Counted from the first letter of the stretch, positions 48,325 to 60,843 are shown. The stretch is DNA of 64,000 bases from Batkoa obscura (GCA_030770535.1 JASVEC010000012.1:496001-560000); one strand, 5' to 3'. The notes: a model not told the origin generated them from the sequence alone. A program made the numbers and translations.

Positions 48325-49009
48325 TAATTAGATAAGTAGTTAATCTTATGATTATTTTAAATTAATAATAATAAGAGGTAAGGATTAGTATTTATAGTAT
48401 TATTCATGATTTTATGAATTTATTGTTCATGTTAGGGTTAGTTATTTTTAAATGCAATTGTTATCATTTTATTGTTTGTTATCAAATTATTATATTAAAA
48501 ATAGCTTATAGGGATTGATAATATGATTTACTTTTTTTTATATTTAGTTTTTGATTTTTTATTGATATCAATAACTAATTTCTAAATTTCAACAATAGAA
48601 ATCATAATTATTATTAATACAATTAAAACAAAATGAAACTTTTTTAATAGTTAGTTTTTTCATTTGAAGCTTGAACAAAACTATTTTTATTAAATTCTTA
48701 AATTCTTTAAATAAATACAACTACAAATTAAAAAATTTCATTCTTTATAATACAGTAATTACATTTCATTAAAAACCAAATTACTTTCTCCTTAACAATA
48801 AAACACTTGAAAGCCTCCCCCTCTGGCTTCTTCAAGATTTTCCATAAAAAAAATCAAATTACCCAAATATTTGCTTTTAAATCGAAAAGCCACAAAAAAA
48901 CAAAAACGTAATAAACTAATTTAATTAGGCATATAAAAAAGCTTTTATTGCATTCCAGAAAATAAGAGCAAACTGTTAAAAAAATAAAGATAAATTGGCT
49001 TAAACAAAT
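48325..49009. other. Intergenic spacer
   Basis: 685 bp AT-rich, between the 3' end of the photoreceptor gene and the 5' end of the 134-aa gene (both minus strand). No further feature seen. Confidence 0.5.
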
Positions 49010-51527
49010 TTAAGACATAGTAGCTTCACTAATATTTTCTCCACTACTATTATTTTCACCACCTAACAAAGGTAATTCACTAACATCCCCTTGAGATTTA
49101 CTTTGACTACTATCACTATTACCTCGACTCATTTTGTTAAATGGAGTTGATCCTTTAGCATATTTTAAGCCACATGGATTACATAAAGTAGATGGTCCAT
49201 TAGGTCCACGACGCCATTCAGTAGTACTAGTACGATTACAACTCATACATGTTTTCACTTTTTTATTCCCATTCTTTTTCTAAATAAAATAAAATATCAA
49301 TTAATATTACGCTATTATTGTCGTATTGTTATAAAAAATTACCTTTTTATTTCTAGAAATGGGATCTAAAGCATTAATTTGTTCTTTAAGTTTACGATTC
49401 TTAATTTTAAGTTGATGTAATTCGTATTGCCAACTTGATTTACTATTATTTTCATCAAATCTAAAGATATCATCCATATCATGGAATGGGTTACTGATAA
49501 GTGTTTCTACTTTATAATCCACATTCAATTCGTTAGGTGGTGTATTTAACTCTAAGTTCATACGTAAAAGTATAAAGTTTGTCTTATCTTTGGAATCAAT
49601 TGGATTGGTTTCATTCCCTGGGAAGAAAGAAGAAGAAGTAGCTATTAAATTACCACGTTTATTTTGAAGATGATGATTAAATCTAGCTGAATTTCCACTT
49701 GCTGCTTGTTCCAATACACTGGTTAAAGTATAAGAACGATCCGCTGGTAATAATTGATATAAGGTAGTACCAATAATTTCTTGTTGTTCATAACCAAGGA
49801 GAACATTTAAGTTAGAAGAAGCATGTAAAATAATACCATCATTAGATAATTTGAAGAATAAATCATTATCACCAACATCACCACCAGTTTCAATTAAGGC
49901 ACCACTTGATAATTGGAACATTTGACGTATTCTACCTGTAAGTACAATACATCTACGTCCTTTACCAAGGTCACCATGAAGCTTACCAGAAGATTCTAAC
50001 CAAGAGTATTCAGTTTCATCTTTCACTTTAAATCGGAAAGTTAAGTTAATGGAATTTTCATTATTACCAATTTCCTTTAACTCTCTTAAAGTTGGTACTA
50101 AATCTCCTGGATGACAGATTTTAGCCAAATTTTGACCAATTAAATCTTCTGATGCATACCCTAATAAATTTTTAGAAGAGGGTGAAGCATAAAGGAAAGT
50201 GCCTTTTAATGATAATACATAGATAAAATCATCACACTTATCAAGCATATATTTAATCCATTCTCTATAATTAGCTTCTGAATGATTATTATCTTGATTA
50301 GTATTATCATCAAAAATAGAAGCTAAATTTTCATAAGGGATGGAATTGGGCAATTCATTAAAGTTTTTATGCTCACCTAATAAAATCAAAATTAATTAAA
50401 AATCAAATGAATATTATCTCATTCTTACTTGAAATTGTTTTAGTAAACGTAGGTTTACCATAATTGATAGAAAACGCACTATTTTTTAAATTGTTTATAA
50501 TAGCATTTGGTTGATCAACTAAATCAACTTGTAACCCAACAAAAAAATTAACAGATCCACCTTCAACAATTGGAATAATAGTAACTAAATTAAAGAAAGC
50601 TTGTCCATTCTTTTTATAATTGACTAAACTAGCTTGATGTTCTTGTACAGCCATAATCTTATTTTTAAACATAAAAATAGAATTATTATCAGAAAATTTA
50701 CGGCGTGACCCTTCAGTAACTCGACCATCAGGTGCTTGTAAAAATCTGCAATTACGTCCAACACATTCATTAGGTGTATATCCTGTCAATGTTTCAAAGG
50801 TTGGACTAGCATATACAATTGGAAAATCATATTGTCTAGCATCTACCAAAAGGAAAGCACAGCTAAGATCAATGGGGCCAATATTTACAATGGGATTAGG
50901 ACGATTGGCAATATATACTAAGATATTTAATAAATCGAACCCAGTTGAAGAATAGATCCCAGTGGTTTGATTATTAGTTAATTTTGGTGCTTTTAATACA
51001 CTTACACTAGGTGAAGATAATTGAGTTTGTTGGGGGATTCCTTGTGGTAAGGTTTGTTGTGGTGCTTGAGGTTGAGGTTGAGGTTGATAAGGTAATTGAA
51101 GGTTATTTGGGTTTAAATTTGGTTGTTGTAATGGCATAGGAGTTGCATTTGTAGAACCAAATGTAACGCTATTATTGAATAATTGCATATCTGTTGGTTG
51201 AGGCTGTGGATAAGGATTTTGAAATAAATCATTGCTGTTTGGCATTTGATTGATATAAGTTTTTGGTGGTTGATTAAAGAGGGCAGAGTGCATATTACTA
51301 CCCTTCATTCCGATATTGAAAAGCATTTCTGGGGTAAAATCATTTGGATTTTCATTTACTCTATAATAAAGTTATTATAATATTAAAATATTATAAAAGT
51401 ATATTACTCAGATGGAAATTGGTTCATTAAAAATGGGTTAAATAAGGTGAGGGAAGGGTCTTGATACGCTTCACTGTTATTATTATCGTCTTCATTTACA
51501 TATAAATTTTGATTATAAAAGTTCTCC
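49010..51527 (-). CDS. WC-1: White-collar-1-type blue-light photoreceptor and GATA factor
   Basis: A flavin photoreceptor and transcription factor of the WC-1/MadA family, acting in the nucleus with a WC-2 partner. Exon 1 (51527 to about 51409) starts MENFYNQNLYVNEDDNNN; then a Gln/Pro-rich stretch. The LOV domain reads CAFLLVDARQYDFPIVYASP, TGYTPNECVGRNCRFLQAPD, KIMAVQEHQASLVNYKKNGQ, NLVTIIPI. It has the photoactive Cys in GRNCRFLQ and the fungal insertion before the KIMA segment. Two further PAS domains follow (FIYVLSLKGTFLYASPSSKN; LLGYEQQEIIGTTLYQLLPA). The C-terminus carries the GATA finger CMSCNRTSTTEWRRGPNGPS-TLCNPCGLKYAK (C-X2-C-X18-C-X2-C). Four exons join in frame with introns near 51364-51408, 50382-50432 and 49281-49340. 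All key residues are present. Confidence 0.96.
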
Positions 51528-53310
51528 ATGATTTTCAAAAATTTGAATGATTTAATTTATAAAAAAAAGAATAAAAAGAGAAAAAGGTAAAGGATAAAAT
51601 CAAACAATTAAAATTTATACTTCAAAATATGATTAATATGGGGAAGCATTAGTAAATAAACTTATCATTCCAACTTTTTAAAGTAAGCTTCAAAACTAGA
51701 ATGATAAAAACGGTCCTCCTGAAACTTAGGGTCGCAACCAATCAAAGACTGAAATGAGTTAGCAATTGACCAATTATTTTACTTCGATCTATAAAGTTTC
51801 GATTCAATTGGTACTTTAAGATCCATCTCCTTAACATAAAATTTAAGGTCTTGAATCATGATTATCTAATTACTGAATTAAAAATTGGATCGACGTTTTA
51901 AGCTGATTGGTTTGCTTAAACTTTAAAGTTTTTTTGGGCAAAATTTGAGGTTCCTTCTTTACTTAAAAATTGTATTTTTGACATCTTATTCTATTATAGA
52001 AACATGAGCTTTTTAATTCTTGGTCTGCTTTTATTTTACACATAAAAATAGAATGGCTTAGCTCCCCTCAAACAAAAAGTTGTTTAAAATCTTTAAACCT
52101 TAAGTTTTAGCTAAATTCTAGTTATTGTAACTCTCCCCTTTTTTTAAAAATCCTACTGGCTTGGCATTCCGGCTATTCTATATTTGGTCAAAGTTAACTT
52201 GATTGGTTGATTCTATATTAATTGTCTTTTTTACACTTGGATAAACTTAAAATGCCGATTCAAATTAAAGTTGCAAACTAAGCTAGAATTTACAATTTTT
52301 GAGACCAATTTCAAAACTACACAAATCTGAGATAAATTTTATAGATCTTATAAAATTCAAATATTAGAAATTTAGAGACTGCTTTATTTTAAATGGCTTT
52401 ATTTACTATTTATTGTTTGTTTTATTTAAAACTGTTCTTTTAATATTCAGTGTCATCTTAAAATTAATAACGCAATAAACCTACTGTAATGCATAACTAT
52501 ATTAATTTTTAATTTTAAACTTTATTTATATTTGAACTTAGTGATTAAAGTTAAACTATGGTTTTTAGCTTATGATAGTAAATATTCTGTTATATAAATT
52601 TATTTAAAATATAAGAGCTTATAAATAATAAAGCTTGTTTTTAATAAGACAAACATTAAAAATTGATGATCGATAGCTAAAAGGATTAAATACAAATATA
52701 CATTTACGACTAAGTTCAAACAATATTACGATAGTTATATTATTTAATTATTAAAAACCTAAGAGGCCAAAAGCAGCAAAGATCTTTTAACCAAGGGCTC
52801 ACCTGGCCCCATTTCCCTAGTTTACGATTATAATACGTCTTTTTTTTTACTCTTTATCCTTTTCTTACCTACTTTATCGAATTTTGAATTTGTGATTCAA
52901 TATAATAAATACAGCTATGGCTGTATTGTCTTAGTACGTACTTTTGAAAAAAAACATTTGTAATAAAACAAAAGATTAAAGCTGAAACTTATTTTCAATA
53001 GAAACTTCCCTTTAACCTACATAATTATTAACCAGAAATTTTACATCAATAAATAAAATTGGGACACAATATTGATATTTTTCCTAATATTGTTAAAAAT
53101 ACAACTTTACTATTATTATACTACCGTTTTTGTTTATTCCTTTCACAATTTGCAAAACGCATACCTTATTCTTTAGAAGATTCATCCCTTGAATTTGTTA
53201 CAACAAATTAAAATGTGTACCTTTATTCTAATCATTGATTTTATCAGAAGTTTAAGATTTTAAAAAAAGTTATAAAAATGTGAGCTAACTTTTTTTCAAA
53301 TTTAAAAAAT
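51528..53310. other. 1.8-kb intergenic stretch
   Basis: AT-rich with no open frame of note, no MITE and no RNA gene found. It separates the photoreceptor start from the zinc-knuckle gene and must hold the photoreceptor promoter. Confidence 0.5.
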
Positions 53311-54947
53311 ATGGATTTCAATTATGAAAATGAGGATTACAATCAATTTAACAGACCCGATGACGACTCTGGTAAGTATGCTGACAATTCAAGATGAATA
53401 AAATAAAACTAATATTTAAAACTTAGGATTGATAGTGAAACTAAAGAAGCATTACAGAGTTATTTAAATTATAATAGTTTTTCTATAAAAGATAGTGTAA
53501 TGAAAGCTGAAGAAAAAGAAGAAGCTGTTGGTATTGAAAACAATAGCGGTTCAGAAAATGAAACTAAAAATAAAGATAATATTGCTATTGATTCACTTAT
53601 CAATCTAGAATCTGGTGGAATTTTTGACTCTAGTGACATTGAAGATGTGGATGAGGAAGAAGAACATAGTGTAATAATTAAAGTTAAAGAGATTAAAACT
53701 AGTACCATTAAAATTGAAGACTTTTAATCAACCAACCTAAAGTAACCCATTAAAAAAAAATAGCTTGCTAATATTATGCTATAGAAGATTGGCAGATATT
53801 TTAACGAGATTTCAATGCATAAAGAGTGTTTCAATTGCGAATGCAATCATTTGATAACTGAGTGCCTAATTAAAGTAAATAATAAGTAGGCTTCAATACA
53901 GTTAATAATTGAATTTATTTGGAATTGTTGTAGCTTTTGTGGAAAAGGTGGACATAATAATAGAGCTTGTAGTTTATTACTTGTACATTTTAACTGTAAA
54001 GAAATAGGTCATAGAGTAGAAGTAAAATTATTTAGACTTAACTTTGAAGATTAAACTACTTGGTTTAAAGACTGTTGAAATCGATTTGTTAAAGCAAGAT
54101 GTTTAAAATGTAGAAGTACAATTCATAGCTCATTGGTAAATATTTTGACTTGTAAAGTCAAAATTTAATTTAGTTATTTTTAATGATTGTACTGGGTTTT
54201 TGAGAAAATACCAAATCAAAAAGGATGTCAAAATGGTAATTTTATATACTTTTATCAGATATTAAATTAAATTATAGGTTAATGCGCCTATCAAATTCTG
54301 TTGTTTGTGTGCAAGTTTGGATCACGTTCATAATGTAAGTTTGATAATATCATCATTTAAAATATACTAAAAATGTATAGGAGCGTGAAGACAAAAAGTG
54401 AGCAAAGAATCAACGTCTAAAAATATCTGAGATATCTTATTTCAACAACGTATTTATGATGTTAATGTTTAAAAAGCTTCAGATCCTAATCTAAAACACT
54501 TTTATTTTAAAACTCCTATAAATGGTAACGGTGGGCTTCTTAAGAATAACGAATGGTCAATACAATAATACTTCACACAGGGAACACCAGTGTAAAGTTG
54601 AAGAACAGAGAGATAATTCTTTGAATAGTACTAATATAGTATATAATAGTAGTCTAAAGGCTCATTATTGTAATAGTTCTACTAGTTTTAATGATTATGA
54701 AAATACCACTCGAAATCAAAGAGAAATCAATTACAATAATCACAATTCTGTGAATATTTCTTATAACTAAAATCAATATCAAAGTAACCATGATAACTAT
54801 AATACTCATGTAAATTTATCTCGTAGCCAAAATCAAAATATTTATAATAGCTACAATAGTCATATAAATGCCTATCGTAACCGAATTCAAAGTAACAACT
54901 ATTATCGCTCTTCTCAACTTTATAATGGTTCTAATAGTAAAGTATAA
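53311..54947 (+). pseudogene. AIR1/ZCCHC7-like zinc-knuckle gene, copy 2 (better kept)
   Basis: Same layout as the copy at 36480-38368: start MDFNYENEDYNQFNRPDDDS, acidic part (LQSYLNYNSFSIKDSVMKAE ... SSDIEDVDEEEEHSVIIKVK), zinc knuckles, and an Asn/Ser/Tyr-rich tail. Knuckles seen are CFNCECNHLITEC (53826), CSFCGKGGHNNRAC (53929, perfect CCHC), HFNCKEIGH (53988), CLKCRSTIH (54102) and CCLCASLDHVH (54299). Between the last two, NDCTGFLRKYQIKK resembles the CTxIWRxY linker of ZCCHC7/AIR. AIR proteins guide TRAMP polyadenylation of RNAs to the exosome. In-frame stops remain after reasonable splicing, and the first intron join is out of phase, so it looks recently dead; missed introns could explain part of this. 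Confidence 0.7.
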
Positions 54948-55308
54948 AAAAATATCAATACCATTTTTTAAAAACAGGTAAACGTTTAGCTCTTTTTTAG
55001 GTATTGAAGTTATTACTGGATTATTATATTAAATAAAGCTTACTCATCATATTATATTAAATAAATTATTTGTTTAAATTTTCAAGTTAAAATTATCATT
55101 TTATTTAAGTAGTTAAACTTGTACATATAAAATGCTAGTATATATATTATAAAGAGTATCCCAATATTTTTAACTGATTGGCTATACTTGATTTTTCTAG
55201 GATAACTACTTTATCACTGATAATAGACATAAGTACTATAAAAATAATTTGTCAATTTATTTTATTTCATTCCTTTTTTACAATTTATAAAATCAAATTC
55301 AAAAATAG
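54948..55308. other. Intergenic spacer
   Basis: 361 bp AT-rich between the zinc-knuckle copy and ORC4; ORC4 promoter presumed, no box recognised. Confidence 0.4.
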
Positions 55309-56883
55309 ATGGTAGTGGATAACAAGATGCACCAAGAGAATTTAAAAATTATTGAGAGATTGAGTGGGGGTCGACCACCTGTTCAATTAGTAGGTTTAAA
55401 AGAGCAACATAGGTACATAAAATAATGACATTTTACGCTAATAGTTAATAGTAGGTAAATAGCATGTTAAAGGGATTACTATCAAAAAGTTTAACTGGAA
55501 ACGAGAGCAATTCATTATTGATGGTTGGGCCATGTGGATGTGGAAAAACAACGCTATTAAATAAAGTGATCAATGAAATACAAACAGAAGTTTCGGAAAA
55601 GTTTATAAAGATTGAATTAGATGGCAACTTTCATCAAAATGCAAGAGAGTCTATTATTGGTATGGCAAAACAACTTAAGAGTAATTACCAAATTGAAGAA
55701 AGGATAGAAGAAGGATTGGAAGAGACAGCTAACGATGCGTTTTCTTTGAATAAAGCACTAGAATATATTCTACAAGAATTGGGGAATAAAAGTAAAAAGG
55801 AGAAAAATAAAAAAAACAAAAATAAAGAAGAAAAAGAAGATAAAAGTAGTTTATTAATAGTATTAGAAAATATGGATCTATTTGCTTTACACCCAAAACA
55901 AACTTTACTTTATAATTTATTTGATTTGGTTCAAAGAGATACTCCTGTTAATTTGGTCATAATTGGAATTACAAATAAAATTGTAGGTATTTTACGTAAA
56001 TCAAGAGAATAGTATTAAGGAGTTTAGGAAATTCATGACCATTTGGAAAAAAGAGTCAAATCGAGATTCTCTCATCGTCAAATTTATGTAGACCCACCTC
56101 AAAAAACACAAGATTATTTCGAAATATTAAAAAATGCTTTATTGATTAAAAACGAAATCAAGGATAAGGAATTTGCCAAACATAATGAGCAAGTTGAGGT
56201 AATGATTTAAAACGAGTTTTCTAATTAAATTAATAAATACTGTAGGAACTACTTAAAGATAAAAAAATGCTATCACTTTGTAGAGAATTTCTTGAGATCC
56301 ATCAAAGTGTTACAGATTTTCTAAATTTTGCAGTGAGTATTTATTAAGTCCTTTCACTTTGCTTTACTAAGCTAGATTAGCATATGGCGTTATATTTAAA
56401 TGATTTTAGTTTAAAGGCAGAGAGTTTTGAAAAAGCAATACAAATCCAAGGTATGAAAAAAGATCATGAAATAATACAGATTCAAGGACTACCTTGGTTA
56501 GAATTAGCTCTATTAATAGCAGTTCAAAAATTAATAATAGAAGGTAAAACAGTATTTAATTTTGAGCTAATTTATAAAAAATATGGGGATAATTGTGCAA
56601 AAAGGATTGGTATTGCTGGTATGAATGAAAAAGCTGAATCAAAAGAAAAAGCTGAACAGGTAACGAATTTCCTCTCTCTCTTTTAAGTATTATATTAATA
56701 CATTTCTTTTAGGCTTTACAAAGACTTATTAAAGAAGAGTTACTTGTTTTCGCTGATAAACAAACGAAAAGAGTACGTAATTTTCAAGTCTTAAAAAGTA
56801 CGGTTAGTGCTAAACAAATCAAAGATGCCATTATTGCAATTACCAAACCCACCGATTTTTTACATCACTGCGCTAAATATTAA
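55309..56883 (+). CDS. ORC4: Origin recognition complex subunit 4 (ORC4)
   Basis: An AAA+ subunit of ORC, which marks replication origins and loads MCM. It starts MVVDNKMHQENLKIIERLSG at 55309; a 50-nt intron after EQH joins to SMLKGLLSKSLTGNESNSLL. Walker A is GPCGCGKTTLL. The Walker B region reads SLLIVLENMDLFALHPKQTL; the usual DE is EN here (animal LDEFDLF), which is unusual. The family signature HLEKRVKSRFSHRQIYV follows an intron starting near 55984 that removes an apparent stop. The winged-helix part ends STVSAKQIKDAIIAITKPTD at 56883. Six exons join in frame. A Lys-rich insertion (KSKKEKNKKNKNKEEKEDK) sits before Walker B. Length about 420 residues, as in other ORC4 proteins. Confidence 0.94.
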
Positions 56884-56934
56884 AATAAAATTAAAAAAGT
56901 TAAAAGTTACAGCAAAAACATTTTGTGTCTTCAT

Positions 56935-57312
56935 TTATTTGATTAAGCGTGAAATATCCAAAGTTTCTTTGTTTTTTTTCAATAAATTCTCAAGATCTAA
57001 TGTGGATTTTTCGTTCAATAGTTTTCCAATGTCTAGAACATCCCCGTTTTCATATCTTTTACATGATCTTTCATAATCATCTAAATCAATTGTACCAGAT
57101 GAACCGCAGTCTATTTCATGTCGTTCATAACACACCCATGTATTGCGTTCTTTTTTCCAACATGGTGAACAACCATAACCTAAACATTTGGCCATATCAC
57201 CAAATTTATCCCTCTTCTTTTTTGTGTAACAGGGTGTATTTTCAGGGTCAGGGCATCTAAGTTCACTCTGTACAAATATTAAAAAGGTGGAGAATAATAA
57301 AAATTTCATCAT
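56935..57312 (-). CDS. Small secreted cysteine-rich protein (unknown)
   Basis: A 125-residue intronless frame with a clear signal peptide (MMKFLLFSTFLIFVQS) followed by a mature part with eight cysteines (ELRCPDPENTPCY, MAKCLGYGCSPCWKKERN, WVCYERHEIDCG, YERSCKRYENG), enough for four disulphides. The last 35 residues are cysteine-free and leucine-spaced (TLDLENLLKKNKETLDISRL), probably helical. No known toxin, hydrophobin or CFEM spacing is recognised. In fungi such proteins are candidates for secreted effectors or cell-surface proteins, but nothing here shows a role. It converges with ORC4; their stops are 52 bp apart, so the 3' UTRs likely overlap. Confidence 0.8.
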   Translation of the reverse strand: MMKFLLFSTFLIFVQSELRCPDPENTPCYTKKKRDKFGDMAKCLGYGCSPCWKKERNTWVCYERHEIDCGSSGTIDLDDYERSCKRYENGDVLDIGKLLNEKSTLDLENLLKKNKETLDISRLIK

Positions 57313-58507
57313 TTCAAAAAAAAAGTTAATTGATGTGTGAACATTTATTCTTATTTATAGCTATTTTTTATTTTTCAATTTAATATTAGTATTTGTCGTT
57401 CTTTTCATTTTCTTGTTTAAGATTAATATTTACCTAATATTTGTTAAAAAAAAATGGATCAACCTGCTATCTTCAAAATTATCGAAATTGTTTTTTACAT
57501 TACTATTAAACATTGTTTAATAACTTCTGTATTAAAAAATACTCGAATCTTAACTGTAAATTGTTTATTATTATGAAAACGAACTATTTATAATATTAAT
57601 TAGAGTTCAATTTTATATTTAAAATCAAGTATTTTTATTTAAAAAAGTACAGTGCTATATTAATACTTCGTTTTTGTTGACATTTACTTAAAAGATTTCT
57701 TAGTATAAATCTTGTAAAACTGTTCTCTAACTATTATAAAGATTATATATTTTAAAATAGCATTAGTCAAGCATTATTGATTAATATCTAATAAGATAAA
57801 AAATCAACTTACTTTAAAAGTAATCTTGAAGTACTTTCAAAAAAGGAAGCAATTACAACTTTTATTTACAAACTGATATTCATGTTTATTAATTTTGCTT
57901 CTCTGATAATCTAAAATTTATTTGCTGTCTGTTTATCTTATTTAAAGTTATTTTGTGTATTATGTATAAGTTTCAAAGACCTCTGTTCAGGTTGAAAAAA
58001 AGTTCTATTATTATTTCATAATCATATAAAATCTATTAACCTAATATGATTAAACTATGTAATACAACATATTAAATTAATATTAAACTAGTTATTAAAC
58101 TGATCTAGATAATTTTCGAGAATTTAGAATTTAGAATTAAAACTTCAATAATCATTAGCTTATACTATTATAACTCTAAAATATATTTTTACTTCCTATA
58201 AATTGTATATACTATCTTTAAGTAATTCACATAGCTAATATACAAATTCTTGTTAAGAATAGCAGAACTAAATTTAATGTTATTACAAACTAAATATAAA
58301 TTTCAACGTTTAGGTAAATTGTAGCTAATAAATTAGTAAATAGTAAATTTTCCTCCAAACTCAAACGGGCCAATAAAATCAGAATTTGATAAGAGAATAG
58401 TCACAACAAACATTCAAAATCACTAACTTTACAAGATCATAAGTCTAAAAATTCATAAAACTTTCTTTGTTCAACCATATATAAAAACCTGACAATAAAA
58501 CGATAAG
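57313..58507. other. Intergenic stretch between two divergent starts
   Basis: 1.2 kb of AT-rich DNA between the secreted-protein gene (-) and UBA4 (+). It should hold both promoters. TATAAA-like sequences occur near 57352 and 58480, but in such AT-rich DNA they carry little weight. Confidence 0.45.
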
Positions 58508-60386
58508 ATGGATCACCAACTTAGAGAGTTACAGGAAGAAAATGAGCGATTGAAAGAAGAGATCGAACTACTCAAATTAAATTTAAAATTAATTTTACCT
58601 GAACAACAACATGATAATAAGTTAACTTACCAACTTGATTTAAACAATGCTCAAAATTATGAAAACTCAAACATCGATCCACATACCAAACAAAGCTGTT
58701 TATTAAATAGCACAAATATAAAAAGAGCTACTGTGGCGCATTTAAATCCTATAACAAGTAACAATTTATCGAATGCCGAGATAAGGAGGTATGGGCGCCA
58801 GCTTATATTACCAATCATGGGAATAGGAGGTAACCGATTAGGTCCAAATTTTGAAAAATTAAATAAATAACTCATTTTTTCCATAGGACAAAGAAAACTG
58901 AAACAAAGCAAAGTTTTAATCGTTGGAGCAGGAGGATTAGGTTCTCCAGCAGGTTTATATTTAGCAGCAGCAGGAGTGGGTAAGATAGGTATTATTGACC
59001 ATGACTTAGTAGACGCTTCCAATTTACATAGACAAATTATACATACTGAAAGTAGGGAAGGTCATTATAAAGCTCTTTCGGCTAAAATGGCAATTCAAAA
59101 GTAAGTATTGAAACTAAGCTAATTTTTATATTTGTCTAACATTGCTTTTTTAGTATTAACTCATTCTGTGAGTGTGTAGCTTATTGTGAGGTTTTGGATA
59201 CTAAAAATGCAATGGAAATATTTCAAGGGTATGACGTGATCTTAGATTGTACTGATAACGTGGTCACTCGTTATTTAATTAATGATACTTGTGTACTTTT
59301 AAACAAACCTTTGGTTTCTGGATCCGCTTTGAGATTACATGGTCAGGTAATAATCTTACAATAGTTAAAAATAATAAGAAATAATAAGATAATTTTAATT
59401 TATTCAGATTTTGATATATAATTATTTGAATGGACCTTGTTATCGTTGTTTATATCCAATACCTCCACCAGCTGATACTGTTACTAATTGTGCTGATGGG
59501 GGGGTGTTAGGACCTGGTTAGTTTTATATTTGCTTTATTGTGTTTATGATTAATTTGTTTTAGTTACGGGTATTATCGGGTCTTTACAAGCTATTGAAGC
59601 TATTAAAATTTTAATTGAATATTACAATCGAGGTAAAATAAATAATAGTGATAATAAATATACAATAATAATGCCAATCATAAAATAGATAATTATCAAC
59701 CTTATATGACATTATATTCTGCAGACAGAGTACCTAATTTTAACAGTATAAAATTAAGACAAAAACAAAAGAAATGCCAAATCTGTGGGGAAAATAGAAC
59801 AATTACTGAGTTACAAGATTATGAGCAGTTTTGTAATAGTAGTATCTTAGATAAAGCTCAATCTCTTGAGCTATTAAATAATAATCAAAGGATTACCGTC
59901 ACTGAGTTTAATGACTGGTTAAATTTACATGCTTCTATTCTTCCCTTTATTTTATTAGATGTACGTGAACCTATTCAGTTTGAAATTTGTCATTTACCTA
60001 TGGCTATTAGTAAGGGTTATATATACTTTATTAGTTCCTAGTTGATCAACTTTAAATTAGATATACCATTGAAAGAAATCGAAAGAAGAAGTCAAGAAAT
60101 TATCGAATTGATTTACCAAAAGAGCATACAAAATCAGAGTAAGAGCATACTATTATTACTATATTATTATACTTTCATATATTGATTTTACCGTTTGCTT
60201 TATTTATTAGAACCAGTATTGTTTATTAATTGTAGATTGGGCAATGATTCACAATTAGCTGCGGCTAAATTAAATCAATTGTTTCAACAAGAGGGGTTGA
60301 AGGCATACCCTCAAGTCATTTTAGATGTTAGAGGAGGGCTTTACGCTTGGTCAAAACAAATTGATGATCAATTTCCTATTTATTAA
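58508..60386 (+). CDS. UBA4: UBA4/MOCS3: E1-like adenylyltransferase and sulfurtransferase
   Basis: This enzyme adenylates and thiolates the ubiquitin-like Urm1 (and MoaD where molybdopterin is made), supplying sulfur for 2-thiouridine in tRNA. It starts [20 protein letters not shown] (coiled coil). E1 part: [19 protein letters not shown], the nucleotide loop [54 protein letters not shown], and the E1 cysteine region [20 protein letters not shown]. Then a CQICG zinc pair, and a rhodanese domain: [20 protein letters not shown] and the active-site loop [18 protein letters not shown], with its Cys present. Seven or so short introns all restore frame, for example 58831-58886, 59101-59152 and 60015-60053. 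All catalytic residues visible, so the enzyme looks functional. Confidence 0.97.
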
Positions 60387-60586
60387 TTGTTTTTATCCCT
60401 GAGTTTATATTAAATATACATGTATGACTATGTGTATAAGTATAAAATAATAGATCCTAATAAAGATTAAAATGTAAAGCAATTGCATTTTTTATTAGAC
60501 TTACGTTGTTTGAAATATGGAAACGTCTTTTGTTTGTTTATCTTGTTTATTTTTTATCTAATGAAAGTTTAATAACCACTATCCAA

Positions 60587-60690
60587 ATGGGGATGTATTT
60601 TTTTGTTTAAGAATTTTACTAATAATCTTTCCGCTCAAATAGCACTTAAAAAATGGAAAAAGTAATGAAACCAAAAAAAAACATCCTTAA
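60587..60690 (+). mobile_element. MITE copy I
   Basis: A plus-orientation copy with left end ATGGGGATGTATTTTTTTG and core CTTTCCGCTCAAATAGCACT; the right end has drifted to AACATCCTTAAAT. It pairs with copy J 153 bp away. Both share the AGCACT/AGTGCT variant of the core, which marks them as recent relatives. Confidence 0.85.
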
Positions 60691-60843
60691 ATACTGAACA
60701 AAAATGATGCTCCTACATTTTTTTAATCTTCAGAGTAGTAAAACTTTATGGAAAATAGGAGGTAACGAGTGTTACCATACTTTTATTCCTTTGAAATAGC
60801 TAAAGTTGATACTCAAACAACATTTTGCCTTTATAAGTTATAC

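Noticed and set aside
53826-54330. Zinc-knuckle array as the gag of a retroelement.
   Set aside because: Five knuckles in AIR/ZCCHC7 spacing with a CTxFLRKY linker, an acidic N-terminus and no protease, polymerase or LTRs nearby favour a host RNA-decay gene, though only a profile search would settle it.
54522-54770. An 82-codon Asn/Ser-rich open stretch as a separate gene.
   Set aside because: It is in frame with the tail of the zinc-knuckle copy 53311-54947 and matches the tail of the other copy.
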